A stretch of DNA of 64,000 nucleotides. Origin: Verrucomicrobia subdivision 3 bacterium UBA693 (lineage in GTDB: Bacteria > Verrucomicrobiota > Verrucomicrobiia > Limisphaerales > UBA8199). The position numbers were made by a program, and so were the translations under genes. Shown piece after piece: positions 53,775-62,540 of the stretch. The stretch's first letter is position 1, and each line of letters begins with the position of its first letter. The DNA lies in contig DBMR01000059.1 in NCBI GenBank assembly GCA_002298785.1, positions 124,001-188,000 on the forward strand, given 5' to 3'. The notes below the pieces were generated by a model. That model made no database searches. It was given only the letters and a program-made list of their open reading frames with translations, and was not told the origin of the DNA.

Positions 53775-53809
53775 AAAAAGCAGGGGACGCTGTTGCCAGG
53801 CGTCCCCTG
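53775..53809 (-). terminator. Intrinsic terminator after the LamG gene
   Basis: On the minus strand a perfect 10-bp stem, CAGGGGACGC with GCGTCCCCTG, encloses a 9-base loop and is followed by CTTTTT. It lies about 93 bp after the stop of the 1944-residue gene and 57 bp before the start of the next giant gene, so the two are probably separate transcripts. Confidence 0.8.
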
Positions 53810-53901
53810 TGATTTACTTCAACTAGTTGATCGAGAGAACAACACCCTTCGGTCATCACCCTGGCCGCCTTGCGGCAGCCAGGGTTGAGCGGAAGGCGAT
53901 C

Positions 53902-56900
53902 CTACTTCTTGAGCCGGAAGTACTGCGGAGTACTGGTCGAAGCCGGCGCATAGACGACATTATCCGTGCCTTCGACTTGCACCGTTAGACCAGACGTGGT
54001 CCATCCTCCGGTAACGGTGGATGACTGTTCGATTCCATAGCCCGTATAGGAGGTGGGCCAGGCGATGCGAATCTGGTTACCAGTCCACGGTTGAATCGTG
54101 AGCATCGGGCGAATCTCCGGCGCCGAAAGCAGCGATTGGATCCGGTAATCGGAGACTGCGGCATTATAGATGCGGACGTCAAACAGCAGGCAGCTCACCC
54201 ACCGGTTCCCCCAATAACCGCCGCCTTCGTCCTGCAATCCGCCAAATACCACGTGCGCACCCGGCGCGAGTGCCATGGCCTGGCCGATTGTGTGATTAAC
54301 CACGTGCGAGAACACACCGTCCACGTATAACGTGCGCGTGCCCGCCGCCTGGTCCCAAATGCCCAGGTAATGGTGCCAACCGCCGTTATTGACGTTGATT
54401 CCGCTGCCCCAGCCATCTTCGTTGTCAACTCCGCGAACCGTGAAACCAGCGATGTTGTCGGTTCCCATCCGGCGAATTTGCCAACCTTTGCTATTTTCGC
54501 CGAGTTTGGTCACCCAACCGCCCCATTCGCCCGGCATACCTTTGGCCCAGAAGGCCACGGTGAATTTCGAGGCGATGTCCGTGTCGAAGGTGGGCTGGTA
54601 CCCGATGTCCACATTGGCGCTGTTATTTACCCTGACTCCCACATTTCCAGCAGTCAGGTCTAGCGACTCGCCGGTGAAGTTAGCGGGCATGTCCGTTGAA
54701 TAGGTCAACAGCCCTGCGCTGCCGCCAACGGCCACGCCGTCGTGCGTGCCTGCCGGGCGGTAGCCGGATTTCTCCACGAGGTCCGCGGTGCCGTCGAACC
54801 AGTGCCCGATCAACGTGGGTGTCGGCGTAACCGTGATAACAATCTCCCCGTTGATGACGGAGGAGGGACTGGTTCCCGTGATAGTGGTGGAACCGACCGC
54901 TAAGGCGTGGATGGCCACTGTGGCGGTATTCGCGCCGCCTTGAGCGAACTGAACGGTCAGACTGCCGCCCACCGCACCCACAGGAACAGCCACCGTCGGA
55001 TTCGCGCTGGTGATGGTGACATTGACCGCACTGGTGGCCACCATGGTGGTAGGCACGGTAATCGTGGCCGTGAGGTCGGGATCACCAAGGTTAGGACTCC
55101 ATTTACCAGGAGTGAGAGACACCAGCGGTGCTCCGACCTGATCGATGATTTCCGTTACGGACAGTGCTTTGTCGTAAGCCCGAATTTCGTCGATGATGAC
55201 CCGCGCAAAACGTGGGTCCCCGCTCGAATCGCGGGCGCCGAAGAACAACGGCATGCCCGTTGGAGGCGTGGTCAGATCACCATCGGTGATGTTGATCCGC
55301 TCGACGCCATCAATGTAGAGCCGGCGTTGCAGCGTAACGGGGTCGTAAACCGCGGCGAGATGATGCCAGAGGTTATCCGTGATGACCGCGTTCGGGTCGG
55401 TGGGATCATCATCACTTGGATTCGCTGTTGGCGGCAGGCCGGAATTGCGCAGCGTGAAGGTGATATGCGAGCCTCCGGCTTTGCGAATGGCGTAGCCAGT
55501 CGCTTCACCATCTTTCGCGATCCAGGGAGCCCAATCGCTGGCAGGCAGTCCTTTAACCCAGCAACTCCAAGTGAAGCCTTTAGGACTTCCGAAGAGGAAC
55601 GAATCGAACGTCGTTCGGTAGTTGGGATCCGTGATCAGCGAATTCTGGACGCGCACCGCCGTGTTGGCTGCGCGGAGATCCAACGCGTACCCTCCCAATC
55701 GACCTGGCACATACGCCACGTTCCCGACCGCCTGGCCGTCATGCACCCCAGTGGGTTGGAAACCAGCGGTTTCCGCCAGGGTCTGGTTGTCGAAGTTCCA
55801 GTAAGCCACCAGGCCGCCAATGTTGGGTTGTTGCACCGCGATAGTCGTTACGGCCGCAGACGGCAACGCCCCACAAGTATAGGTGAAATGCGCCGTGCCC
55901 GGCCCATTGGCCTGCACCGCGTAAGTCGCTGTATTAACGCCGATGGGGAAGGTTATGGTGCGGACTCCCGCGACCGCTCCTTCTGGAACGGCGACGCCTG
56001 GTTTGTCGCTGGTCACCACCACATTCACTGAAGCTGAGGCCACAACCGAAGGCGGCAGCGTGATGGTTACGATGTTGGTGTTCGGCGACGGACTATACAG
56101 GGAGAAGGACGACGGCGAGGCCAGAACGGCCCCCACCAGATCCAGCACCTCTCCACTTCCCAACACTGTGCTGTATAGGCGAACGTCGAACAGCCGGCCT
56201 TTGAACCAGTTGCCGAAGTTGTCACTCTCGTCGCCACGTGCTCCGAGTGCCAGGTGCGCATTCGGCGCACCAACCATGGGGTAGTAGTTGTTAGCGATGG
56301 TATGAGACAGCACGCCGTCAATGTAGAGGGAACGTGTACCGTTATTTCCATCCCAGACTCCAACAAAGTGATGCCAATTGGTGTCATTCACACTGATCGT
56401 GCTGCCGGTGCCATCATCGTTGGCCAATCCGCGAACGGTAAAGCAGGCAAAGGGATTGCCGCCCCACCGGCGAAGCTGCCAACCTCTGCCGTTTTCGCCG
56501 TATTTTGACACCCACGGGTTCCAGGAGTCCGGAAAACCTTTAGCCCAGAAGGCTACGCTGAATTGGGTGGAGATGCCATCATCGAACGTCGATTGATAGC
56601 CGGCGTCTCCGACCCGTGTATTATTGATCTTCACGCCGATGTTCGGCGCGCCGCTCAGATCCAATGATTTCCCTGGGCGGCCCAGCGGCGAATCGCTGGA
56701 GAAATTGCCTGTCGGGGGCGCTCCAACAAACGAGCCATCGTGGGTACCGTCGGTGTATCCAGAGACGTCCGCCAGGTGTGGTGATCCGGCCAGCCAGTGA
56801 CCGATCAATCCCGGGGCACCAGCGATGTAGGCCTCAAGGCTCACGGAAGAACTCGCCAGCCCAGTCGCTCCGGCAGAGAGTACCGCCTGGCCAGCCGTGA

Positions 56901-59736
56901 CACCGTGAATGGTCAAGGACTGGCTGGCGGCGGCGCCGGCGTTGAATACCACTGGAACCAACGCTGCGCTGCTTCCACCGATGGTCACAACAGTTGGTTG
57001 GCTATTGGTGATGTAAACAGTGACTGGGGCGCTCGCGTTGGCGCCGGTCGGGATGGTCACGGTCAAAAGCGTACTGCCACCGACGAGGACCGCGGGTCTT
57101 GAGGACAGGGCGGCCACCGGCGGGATAAGAGCGCTGACCTCGCTTTGGGAGAGCGGGTAGCTGTAAATACGAACGTCATACAGCAGTCCCGCAAAGTAGC
57201 TCTCGAAGCCGGTGCCGCCCTGCTCCCGGGCGCCCAGGCCGAGGTGTTTAGCTGGAGCTAGGCTCATCACCTGGCCAACAGTGTTGTTCACCGTATGTGA
57301 GAACACGCCATCGACGTACAGCTTTCTGGTGCCGGTAGCCTGGTCCCAAACGCCAACATAATGATGCCAACTGAGGTTATTGACGTTGATGCTGCTGCCC
57401 CACCCATCTTCGTTGTCAATGCCGCGCATTGTGAATCCTGCGACCGGATCGCTGCTCATGCGGCGGAGTTGCCAGCCAATCCCACCCTCACCACGCTTTG
57501 ATACCCACGGGTTCCAGCCACCAGGAAAGCCCTTGGCCCAAAACGCGATGGTAAACTTGTTACGGATAATGTCGTCGTAGGTGCTCAAGTACGCGCCGTC
57601 GGCGGTGGAGCTATTGGTGACTATCACGCCCACATTGCCGGATCGCAAATCAAGGGACTGACCGGTGCAACCTGGAGGCAGGTCAGCGCTGAACGCCAGC
57701 GCGGAGGCAGTTCCCACCGCCACACCGTCATGGGTTCCCGCGGAGCGATAACCGGAAGTCTCGGCGAGGTTTGCGGCGCCTGAAAACCAGCGGCCGATGA
57801 GCGGAGGACACACCGTGACGGTAAGGCCAACGCTATCAAGCCCAGTTACGCCCGGTTGTAACCGGGAGGTGCCAATCGCCGTGCCGAGGACGGTCAGATT
57901 CTGGGTGAATGAACCACCGGCGGTGAAGGTCACAGGGACCACCGCAGCGGCACTGCCGTTAATGGTGACCACCCCCGGGTTGCCGTTCGTCACATAGGCG
58001 GTGACCGCGTTGTAGAGATTGAAGCCTTCGGGGATCTTGACGGTGACGATCGTGCTGCTAGTCCCGATACCCAACACAATTGCCGGATCGGCAGCTTCCA
58101 CTTTCACTTGGGTCCCGTAACCAGGAATGGAAACGTTGTCCATATAGGTCCAGCCCCAACTGCCGAGGTTGTAATCCATGTAATCGAGGGTGTACTTCTT
58201 GCCCGGGATCGCGAAGGGCGCCAACTCGGCTACGGTGAAACTTCCGTTCTGCCAATCACCACCATTGCCGTTGCGTCGTTTGCTCAGCACGTAAGTGTCG
58301 GTAGCGACATCGCGCAGGGCGACGCCGGCAAAACCGCCTCCATTGATTGCCTGCGCGGGGATGGCGGACGGCGCGGCGGGTGCCGCCAGTGGGGATTGAC
58401 CACCGGACAGTTGGTAGGTCAGGTCTTCCAATCCGTGCAGGACGAACTCCGGAGATCGGCCAAATCGGGTGAAAAGATCATCCTGATCATAGCCCGAACC
58501 GAGGGCGCCGTTCATCCACAGGGCGGCGGGTGGCGTGGGATAGATTTGGGTCCAGCCTTGCAGGCCGTTATTGAAATCGTAAGCGATTGTGGGCGGACGC
58601 ACATGCACGGTCACCGTGTAAACGGTAGTGGTCAGGAGGTCCGAGGAGGTCACAGTGTAAGTCTGAGGCGTGGTAAAATCATGGGGCGAACCTGCAGCTT
58701 TGTCACAGGTGGCGCCCGCGCTCAGGATAAAGGTCGGGGTAAGCGCGGTCACATCCGTGCGAAACGGGACGGTGAACTTAATGTCAGTACCGGTGATGAC
58801 GGCGGGATTGCCCGGCAGGCTCATGTCGTACATCTGCGCTTGCGGAGTAGGGGTGGCGGCCAAATAGGCTGTAGCCACGCCATATTTGTCCGCAAGGTAC
58901 TTGCCAACGACATTGGCTTCGTCGCTGGTCAGGATGTGATTATAGATGATTACTTCGGCGATATCGCCCCGCAATTGCTGGCCGTTAGTGGCGCGATTAC
59001 CGATCGTCCAATTCTGACCGCTGCCGCTATGATAATCGGCGGAATCGTACCCGGCCTCGGTACCATCGATCAAGACCCGGTAGGTCGAACGACTGCTTTC
59101 CAGCGCATATACATGCGAGCCAGTGGTGGGCCAGGCCGCCTGATTAAAAGTTCCGTTCGCCCGGCTATTGCGGAAGCTGCCGGGATGCGACTCGCTATAG
59201 GTGTCGGCCACCCAACGTTCGTCGTTATTGCGGTTGCCGAAGAGGTTGTAGCGACCGTCGTTGTCGATGGTCGAGACTACGAACACGGTTCCCGCGTTCG
59301 CGGAATACAAGCTCAGGTCCCCGAGATACAGGCGATCCCCGTTGTCATCGCTGTCCTGGGCAAACCGTAAGACTGGCAGGCCATTCAATCCTCCTGGGAC
59401 ATAAAGCGGCTGATCGTTGTCAGTGGTGTTTGAGGCAGGGTGATTGTTCCCGCTCTGATCAGTCCACTGTTTGACATAAATGTCTGATCCCGAGAGCCGG
59501 ACCTGGTTGGCATCGCTAGTATTAATGCTATCGGCCTTGAGCCATACTACCAAACCATCTTTGACGGGCAGGTCCGCCAGGGCGGTGGTCGCGCCTAACA
59601 GCAACGAAAAAGCTCCTGCCAGCGCGCATAACTTTCGACCGCCGAAAATTCTGCCCATTGGTTTCGGAATCGGTTTCGCCGGCACTCGTGGCCGCGGCAT
59701 GATGCTAAGTAATCGAACTAAGGGGGTATTTTTCAT
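53902..59736 (-). CDS. Giant secreted protein with multiple LamG-like domains
   Basis: A 1944-residue secreted protein. The signal region is near residues 35-54 (LCALAGAFSLLLGATTALA). The first ConA/LamG-like domain spans about 55-295 (DGLVVWLKADSI ... VIIYNHILTSDEANV). A DUF5018-like repeat and a jelly-roll-like segment follow to about 545. Four more LamG-like modules lie at about 648-866, 979-1200, 1312-1532 and 1645-1875. The conserved core is WHHYVGVWDQATGTRKLYVDG and FDVRIYS. They are separated by Ig/cadherin-like linkers with the pattern SVTITSANPTVA. The C-terminal module ends PQYFRLKK. Upstream modules 2 and 5 are especially alike, which suggests recent duplication. No catalytic residues are visible; adhesion or glycan binding is likely. 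Confidence 0.88.
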   Translation of the reverse strand: MKNTPLVRLLSIMPRPRVPAKPIPKPMGRIFGGRKLCALAGAFSLLLGATTALADLPVKDGLVVWLKADSINTSDANQVRLSGSDIYVKQWTDQSGNNHPASNTTDNDQPLYVPGGLNGLPVLRFAQDSDDNGDRLYLGDLSLYSANAGTVFVVSTIDNDGRYNLFGNRNNDERWVADTYSESHPGSFRNSRANGTFNQAAWPTTGSHVYALESSRSTYRVLIDGTEAGYDSADYHSGSGQNWTIGNRATNGQQLRGDIAEVIIYNHILTSDEANVVGKYLADKYGVATAYLAATPTPQAQMYDMSLPGNPAVITGTDIKFTVPFRTDVTALTPTFILSAGATCDKAAGSPHDFTTPQTYTVTSSDLLTTTVYTVTVHVRPPTIAYDFNNGLQGWTQIYPTPPAALWMNGALGSGYDQDDLFTRFGRSPEFVLHGLEDLTYQLSGGQSPLAAPAAPSAIPAQAINGGGFAGVALRDVATDTYVLSKRRNGNGGDWQNGSFTVAELAPFAIPGKKYTLDYMDYNLGSWGWTYMDNVSIPGYGTQVKVEAADPAIVLGIGTSSTIVTVKIPEGFNLYNAVTAYVTNGNPGVVTINGSAAAVVPVTFTAGGSFTQNLTVLGTAIGTSRLQPGVTGLDSVGLTVTVCPPLIGRWFSGAANLAETSGYRSAGTHDGVAVGTASALAFSADLPPGCTGQSLDLRSGNVGVIVTNSSTADGAYLSTYDDIIRNKFTIAFWAKGFPGGWNPWVSKRGEGGIGWQLRRMSSDPVAGFTMRGIDNEDGWGSSINVNNLSWHHYVGVWDQATGTRKLYVDGVFSHTVNNTVGQVMSLAPAKHLGLGAREQGGTGFESYFAGLLYDVRIYSYPLSQSEVSALIPPVAALSSRPAVLVGGSTLLTVTIPTGANASAPVTVYITNSQPTVVTIGGSSAALVPVVFNAGAAASQSLTIHGVTAGQAVLSAGATGLASSSVSLEAYIAGAPGLIGHWLAGSPHLADVSGYTDGTHDGSFVGAPPTGNFSSDSPLGRPGKSLDLSGAPNIGVKINNTRVGDAGYQSTFDDGISTQFSVAFWAKGFPDSWNPWVSKYGENGRGWQLRRWGGNPFACFTVRGLANDDGTGSTISVNDTNWHHFVGVWDGNNGTRSLYIDGVLSHTIANNYYPMVGAPNAHLALGARGDESDNFGNWFKGRLFDVRLYSTVLGSGEVLDLVGAVLASPSSFSLYSPSPNTNIVTITLPPSVVASASVNVVVTSDKPGVAVPEGAVAGVRTITFPIGVNTATYAVQANGPGTAHFTYTCGALPSAAVTTIAVQQPNIGGLVAYWNFDNQTLAETAGFQPTGVHDGQAVGNVAYVPGRLGGYALDLRAANTAVRVQNSLITDPNYRTTFDSFLFGSPKGFTWSCWVKGLPASDWAPWIAKDGEATGYAIRKAGGSHITFTLRNSGLPPTANPSDDDPTDPNAVITDNLWHHLAAVYDPVTLQRRLYIDGVERINITDGDLTTPPTGMPLFFGARDSSGDPRFARVIIDEIRAYDKALSVTEIIDQVGAPLVSLTPGKWSPNLGDPDLTATITVPTTMVATSAVNVTITSANPTVAVPVGAVGGSLTVQFAQGGANTATVAIHALAVGSTTITGTSPSSVINGEIVITVTPTPTLIGHWFDGTADLVEKSGYRPAGTHDGVAVGGSAGLLTYSTDMPANFTGESLDLTAGNVGVRVNNSANVDIGYQPTFDTDIASKFTVAFWAKGMPGEWGGWVTKLGENSKGWQIRRMGTDNIAGFTVRGVDNEDGWGSGINVNNGGWHHYLGIWDQAAGTRTLYVDGVFSHVVNHTIGQAMALAPGAHVVFGGLQDEGGGYWGNRWVSCLLFDVRIYNAAVSDYRIQSLLSAPEIRPMLTIQPWTGNQIRIAWPTSYTGYGIEQSSTVTGGWTTSGLTVQVEGTDNVVYAPASTSTPQYFRLKK
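54110..57795 (-). repeat. Four LamG module copies within the 1944-residue gene
   Basis: Within the large gene, four segments of about 650-690 bp at 57795-57140, 56800-56130, 55800-55140 and 54800-54110 encode the same domain. They share stretches of near-identical coding DNA. The copies at 57.1-57.8 kb and 54.1-54.8 kb are the most similar (for example GVDNEDGWGSGINVNN against GIDNEDGWGSSINVNN). Internal tandem duplication is the simplest explanation. Confidence 0.75.
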
Positions 59737-59783
59737 AGGTTGTTTAAGAGGATACTTCTATTTTCACGCACCAAGTTTAGTTA

Positions 59784-59812
59784 TTTAAAAATAGGTCCAG
59801 TGTGATTGTCAA
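59784..59812 (-). promoter_or_regulatory. Sigma-70-type promoter for the LamG gene
   Basis: On the minus strand a perfect -35 box TTGACA (59812-59807) is followed after 17 bp by TTTAAA (59789-59784), which matches four of six -10 positions. It would start transcription about 40 bases before the ATG at 59736. The region is AT-rich compared with the surroundings. No Shine-Dalgarno sequence precedes the ATG. Confidence 0.6.
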
Positions 59813-59914
59813 CAGAATAAACTTTTAACAAATTATTTGACGCACTTATCAGTTATCAGCATAAATTGCTATCATGGTGGCAACCTATGGTTGGTATCTA
59901 GTCCGTCGGTGGAA

Positions 59915-59947
59915 GATGCAAGAAAGCCGCGATTAATCACCGCGGCT
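59915..59947 (-). terminator. Probable terminator after homoserine dehydrogenase
   Basis: On the minus strand the stem AGCCGCG/CGCGGCT (7 bp) encloses a 9-base loop and is followed by TTCTTGC. It lies 26 bp after the homoserine dehydrogenase stop. The U-tract is interrupted, so the call is moderate. Confidence 0.5.
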
Positions 59948-59972
59948 CGATCGATCCAGGTTTAGGAGTCAG

Positions 59973-61316
59973 TTATTCAAAAGTCTCCACGCGCAGCAGC
60001 ACTGGGGAAGCTTTTACGACTGGTAATTTGCTGATAGTCGACAGTGCCGCGGTCACCGTCCCGCTGGCAGCGGTATGCAACATCAGAATTAAGGGAACGC
60101 TTTCTCCCTCATGCCCCTCCGGCTGAATTACCGAGGAGATACCGATCCGAGCCTCGCCGAGGATCCTGGTGATCCTGGCCAGGGTGCCTGGCACATCGCT
60201 CACGGACAGCCGCACGAAGTACCGCGAAACCACGTCTTCGATCCTGGCGACGGCACCCGCTTTCTCATGTGGCGCGAATGGAGGGATGCGATGCGGGGTG
60301 GCGAACTTCAGGTCCAGGGCCGCATCGACCAAATCGCTCAAAACCGCACTAGCGGTAGCATCCTTGCCGGCGCCACGTCCGTAAAAAAGCGTATCTCCAA
60401 CAATGTTCCCCCTCACAAACACAGCATTGAAGACATGATTCACATTCGCAAGAACATGGGTGTTGGGCACGAGGGTAGGGTAGACCGAGACCTGGACGCG
60501 CGCACCGGCAGTGCTGCCAGGTTTGCGGGACTTGGTCGTGGCGGCTGGCAGAATCTTGATAATGCCCAGCAACTTTATCGTGTAACCAAGCCGGTCGGCA
60601 AACTGGATATCGATTCGGGAAATATGCCGGATGCCTTCCACGTAAATATCCTTGGGGTTAACCCAAAAGCCGTGAGCCAGCGAAGCCAGGATCCCAATTT
60701 TATGCTGGGCATCATGGCCATCGACATCAAGCGACGGTTCCGCCTCCGCGTAACCCTGCGCCTGAGCGTCCTTCAAAACCGTGTCAAAGTCGGCGCCTTC
60801 CAGCTTCATCCGGGTGAGGATGTAATTGCAGGTGCCGTTGACGATGCCGTAAAGGTGGGTGATCCGATTGCCGACGAAGCCTTCCCGCAATGCTTTGATG
60901 ATGGGGATGCCGCCACAAACGCTGGCTTCGTAATAAAGGTTGGTACCGTGCTTTGCGGCTGCGGCGAATAGTTCTTCACCGTGGGCGGAGAGCAGCGCCT
61001 TGTTGGCCGTGATTACCGGTTTGCCCAGCCTAAGGGCAGCCAGGACGATCGTGCGGGCCAATGTGGTGCCGCCCACGAGTTCCGTCACCATTTGGATTTG
61101 CGGATCATTAACCACGGCTTGCCAATCAGTGGTCATGAGCACCCGTGGAATGGGGTAGGGGCGGGGTTCGTCCAAGGCCTTGACCGCCACTTTGGCCAGC
61201 CGAATTAGCACACCGGTCCGGGAGGTCATCAGTTCCGCGTTCTGTTGCAGCGCATGCACCACGCCGCTGCCCACTGTGCCGCCGCCAATCATGCCGAGAT
61301 TTACCTGATCCATCAT
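59973..61316 (-). CDS. hom: Homoserine dehydrogenase with C-terminal ACT domain
   Basis: A 447-residue NAD(P)-dependent enzyme of the threonine/methionine branch, reducing aspartate semialdehyde to homoserine. The cofactor motif LGMIGGGTVGSGVV is at the N-terminus. The substrate-domain segments GIVNGTCNYILTRM and EPSLDVDGHDAQHKIGILAS are typical. The last 80 residues form an ACT domain (VSDVPGTLARITRILGEARI), which in this family senses threonine. The length is normal. Two ATG codons are adjacent at the start (61316 and 61313). Regulation by threonine is a family property, not seen directly here. Confidence 0.94.
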   Translation of the reverse strand: MMDQVNLGMIGGGTVGSGVVHALQQNAELMTSRTGVLIRLAKVAVKALDEPRPYPIPRVLMTTDWQAVVNDPQIQMVTELVGGTTLARTIVLAALRLGKPVITANKALLSAHGEELFAAAAKHGTNLYYEASVCGGIPIIKALREGFVGNRITHLYGIVNGTCNYILTRMKLEGADFDTVLKDAQAQGYAEAEPSLDVDGHDAQHKIGILASLAHGFWVNPKDIYVEGIRHISRIDIQFADRLGYTIKLLGIIKILPAATTKSRKPGSTAGARVQVSVYPTLVPNTHVLANVNHVFNAVFVRGNIVGDTLFYGRGAGKDATASAVLSDLVDAALDLKFATPHRIPPFAPHEKAGAVARIEDVVSRYFVRLSVSDVPGTLARITRILGEARIGISSVIQPEGHEGESVPLILMLHTAASGTVTAALSTISKLPVVKASPVLLRVETFE

Positions 61317-61396
61317 ATCTTTGTATTGGGCGAAGAGGGTGCCAAAAACGGCTGCCGGAACAACCGAAAACTCCGGGAATAGCGCGTCATAATTTT

Positions 61397-61414
61397 CCGG
61401 GCGCTTGCGCCCGG
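61397..61414. other. GC-rich hairpin upstream of hom
   Basis: CCGGGCG-CTTG-CGCCCGG is a perfect 7-bp stem with a tetraloop. It sits about 80 bp from the hom start and 105 bp from the divergent secreted-protein gene. No T-run follows on either strand, so it is not a standard terminator. A regulatory or structural role is possible but unproven. Confidence 0.3.
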
Positions 61415-61518
61415 ATGGTCCATTAGCTACCGGTGATGAAAAGCATAGGTAATTCTACGGATACGAATTTCTATTGATGCGCGCACAGGTTCATGGTAGG
61501 AGAAAACTACTAAAAATC

Positions 61519-62460
61519 ATGAAGCCATTGCTCCTGCTCACTACTACGTTTTGTCTATTCCTCCATACACCCGGCCGAGCGGCAGTCTTGCTGCCCTATT
61601 TCAATCCGGTCAAAGCGTCGATCTCACAACAATTGATCGTGCTTTCCAACACCGTGCCGGTGGACAAGAAAGCCATTTCAGCTTTAAAATCCACACTGGC
61701 CACCATTGACAAACCCGGGGTGTCGAGTCTGCCGAACGATCTCAAATTGCTTAGCACCGTGAGCGCCGCCTTGGACAAAACCAGCCGCGCCGCAGCCCTG
61801 CAGCCCAATGTAGACGGTGCGGTAGATCAGTACCTTTCATTGCTTTACGGAATGGCCCGGCAGAGCTCGAACAGCCTGGCGGCCGCGTATGCCTCGCCGT
61901 CGAAAATCGCAGCCCAGAAAAGCCTGGATGCGTTGTTTGCGACTCTTGACTCTGCGAATGCGACTACCAGCGCGGTCGCCGCCGCAAAGTTGCTCAATAA
62001 AGGCATCAGCCAGTGGACCGCCACCGACAAGTTGGTGACCCGGGCCGGATCGGTGCCTCCGCCGGCGGCGGGGGTGACGGCCAAAATTACCGGCGCCGAG
62101 AGTTGGGATTTCAAATCAACCCAGGCAGTGGCGGTGGATCGTTCGCCGGGAAACGTCCTGGTGAACAGTACTCAGGCGATCCTGAAGTCGCCGTTTGGCC
62201 AGCGCACCATCACCTTCAGTATGTATGGGCTAAAAGAGGGGGCGAACACCTTGACCGTGCACAATAACGACGCCTTCGTTACCGAGATTTTTGGTAATCA
62301 AACCGGTGCCGGATTCGAAAGCCAATCCGGCACGATTCAAGCCAACTACAATCCTACCGCCAAAACCATCGCGGGCAGCTTTACGTTCGTGCTTTTCAAT
62401 CAGGATGATCACACGAAGCTGATCACTGCGACCGGCAGTTTCTCGGCTACGATCAAGTAG
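61519..62460 (+). CDS. Secreted protein of unknown function
   Basis: A 313-residue protein from ATG 61519, where the signal peptide begins (MKPLLLLTTTFCLFLHTPGR); the frame is open back to 61474. The N-terminal half is helical and Ala/Ser/Lys-rich (about residues 30-180). A Pro-rich joint near residue 190 leads to a beta-rich C-terminal half with repeating Thr and Ser residues (ITFSMYGLKEGANTLTVHN, then IAGSFTFVLFNQDD and ITATGSFSATIK). I do not recognise the family and see no catalytic motif. It is divergent from hom and precedes the partial DUF2961 gene by 80 bp on the same strand. Confidence 0.7.
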   Translation: MKPLLLLTTTFCLFLHTPGRAAVLLPYFNPVKASISQQLIVLSNTVPVDKKAISALKSTLATIDKPGVSSLPNDLKLLSTVSAALDKTSRAAALQPNVDGAVDQYLSLLYGMARQSSNSLAAAYASPSKIAAQKSLDALFATLDSANATTSAVAAAKLLNKGISQWTATDKLVTRAGSVPPPAAGVTAKITGAESWDFKSTQAVAVDRSPGNVLVNSTQAILKSPFGQRTITFSMYGLKEGANTLTVHNNDAFVTEIFGNQTGAGFESQSGTIQANYNPTAKTIAGSFTFVLFNQDDHTKLITATGSFSATIK

Positions 62461-62540
62461 GCCGACCCGGCGGTGCCCACGCACTGAACTGCCGTTGGTT
62501 TCTGCATTGCCGAGCCGCGCTGGGGAGGTTTTAATCCGGC

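Noticed and set aside
53858..53885. Second hairpin near the end of the LamG gene as a terminator
   Set aside because: The stem ACCCTGGC/GCCAGGGT is imperfect inside and no T-run follows on the minus strand; the hairpin at 53781-53809 is much better.
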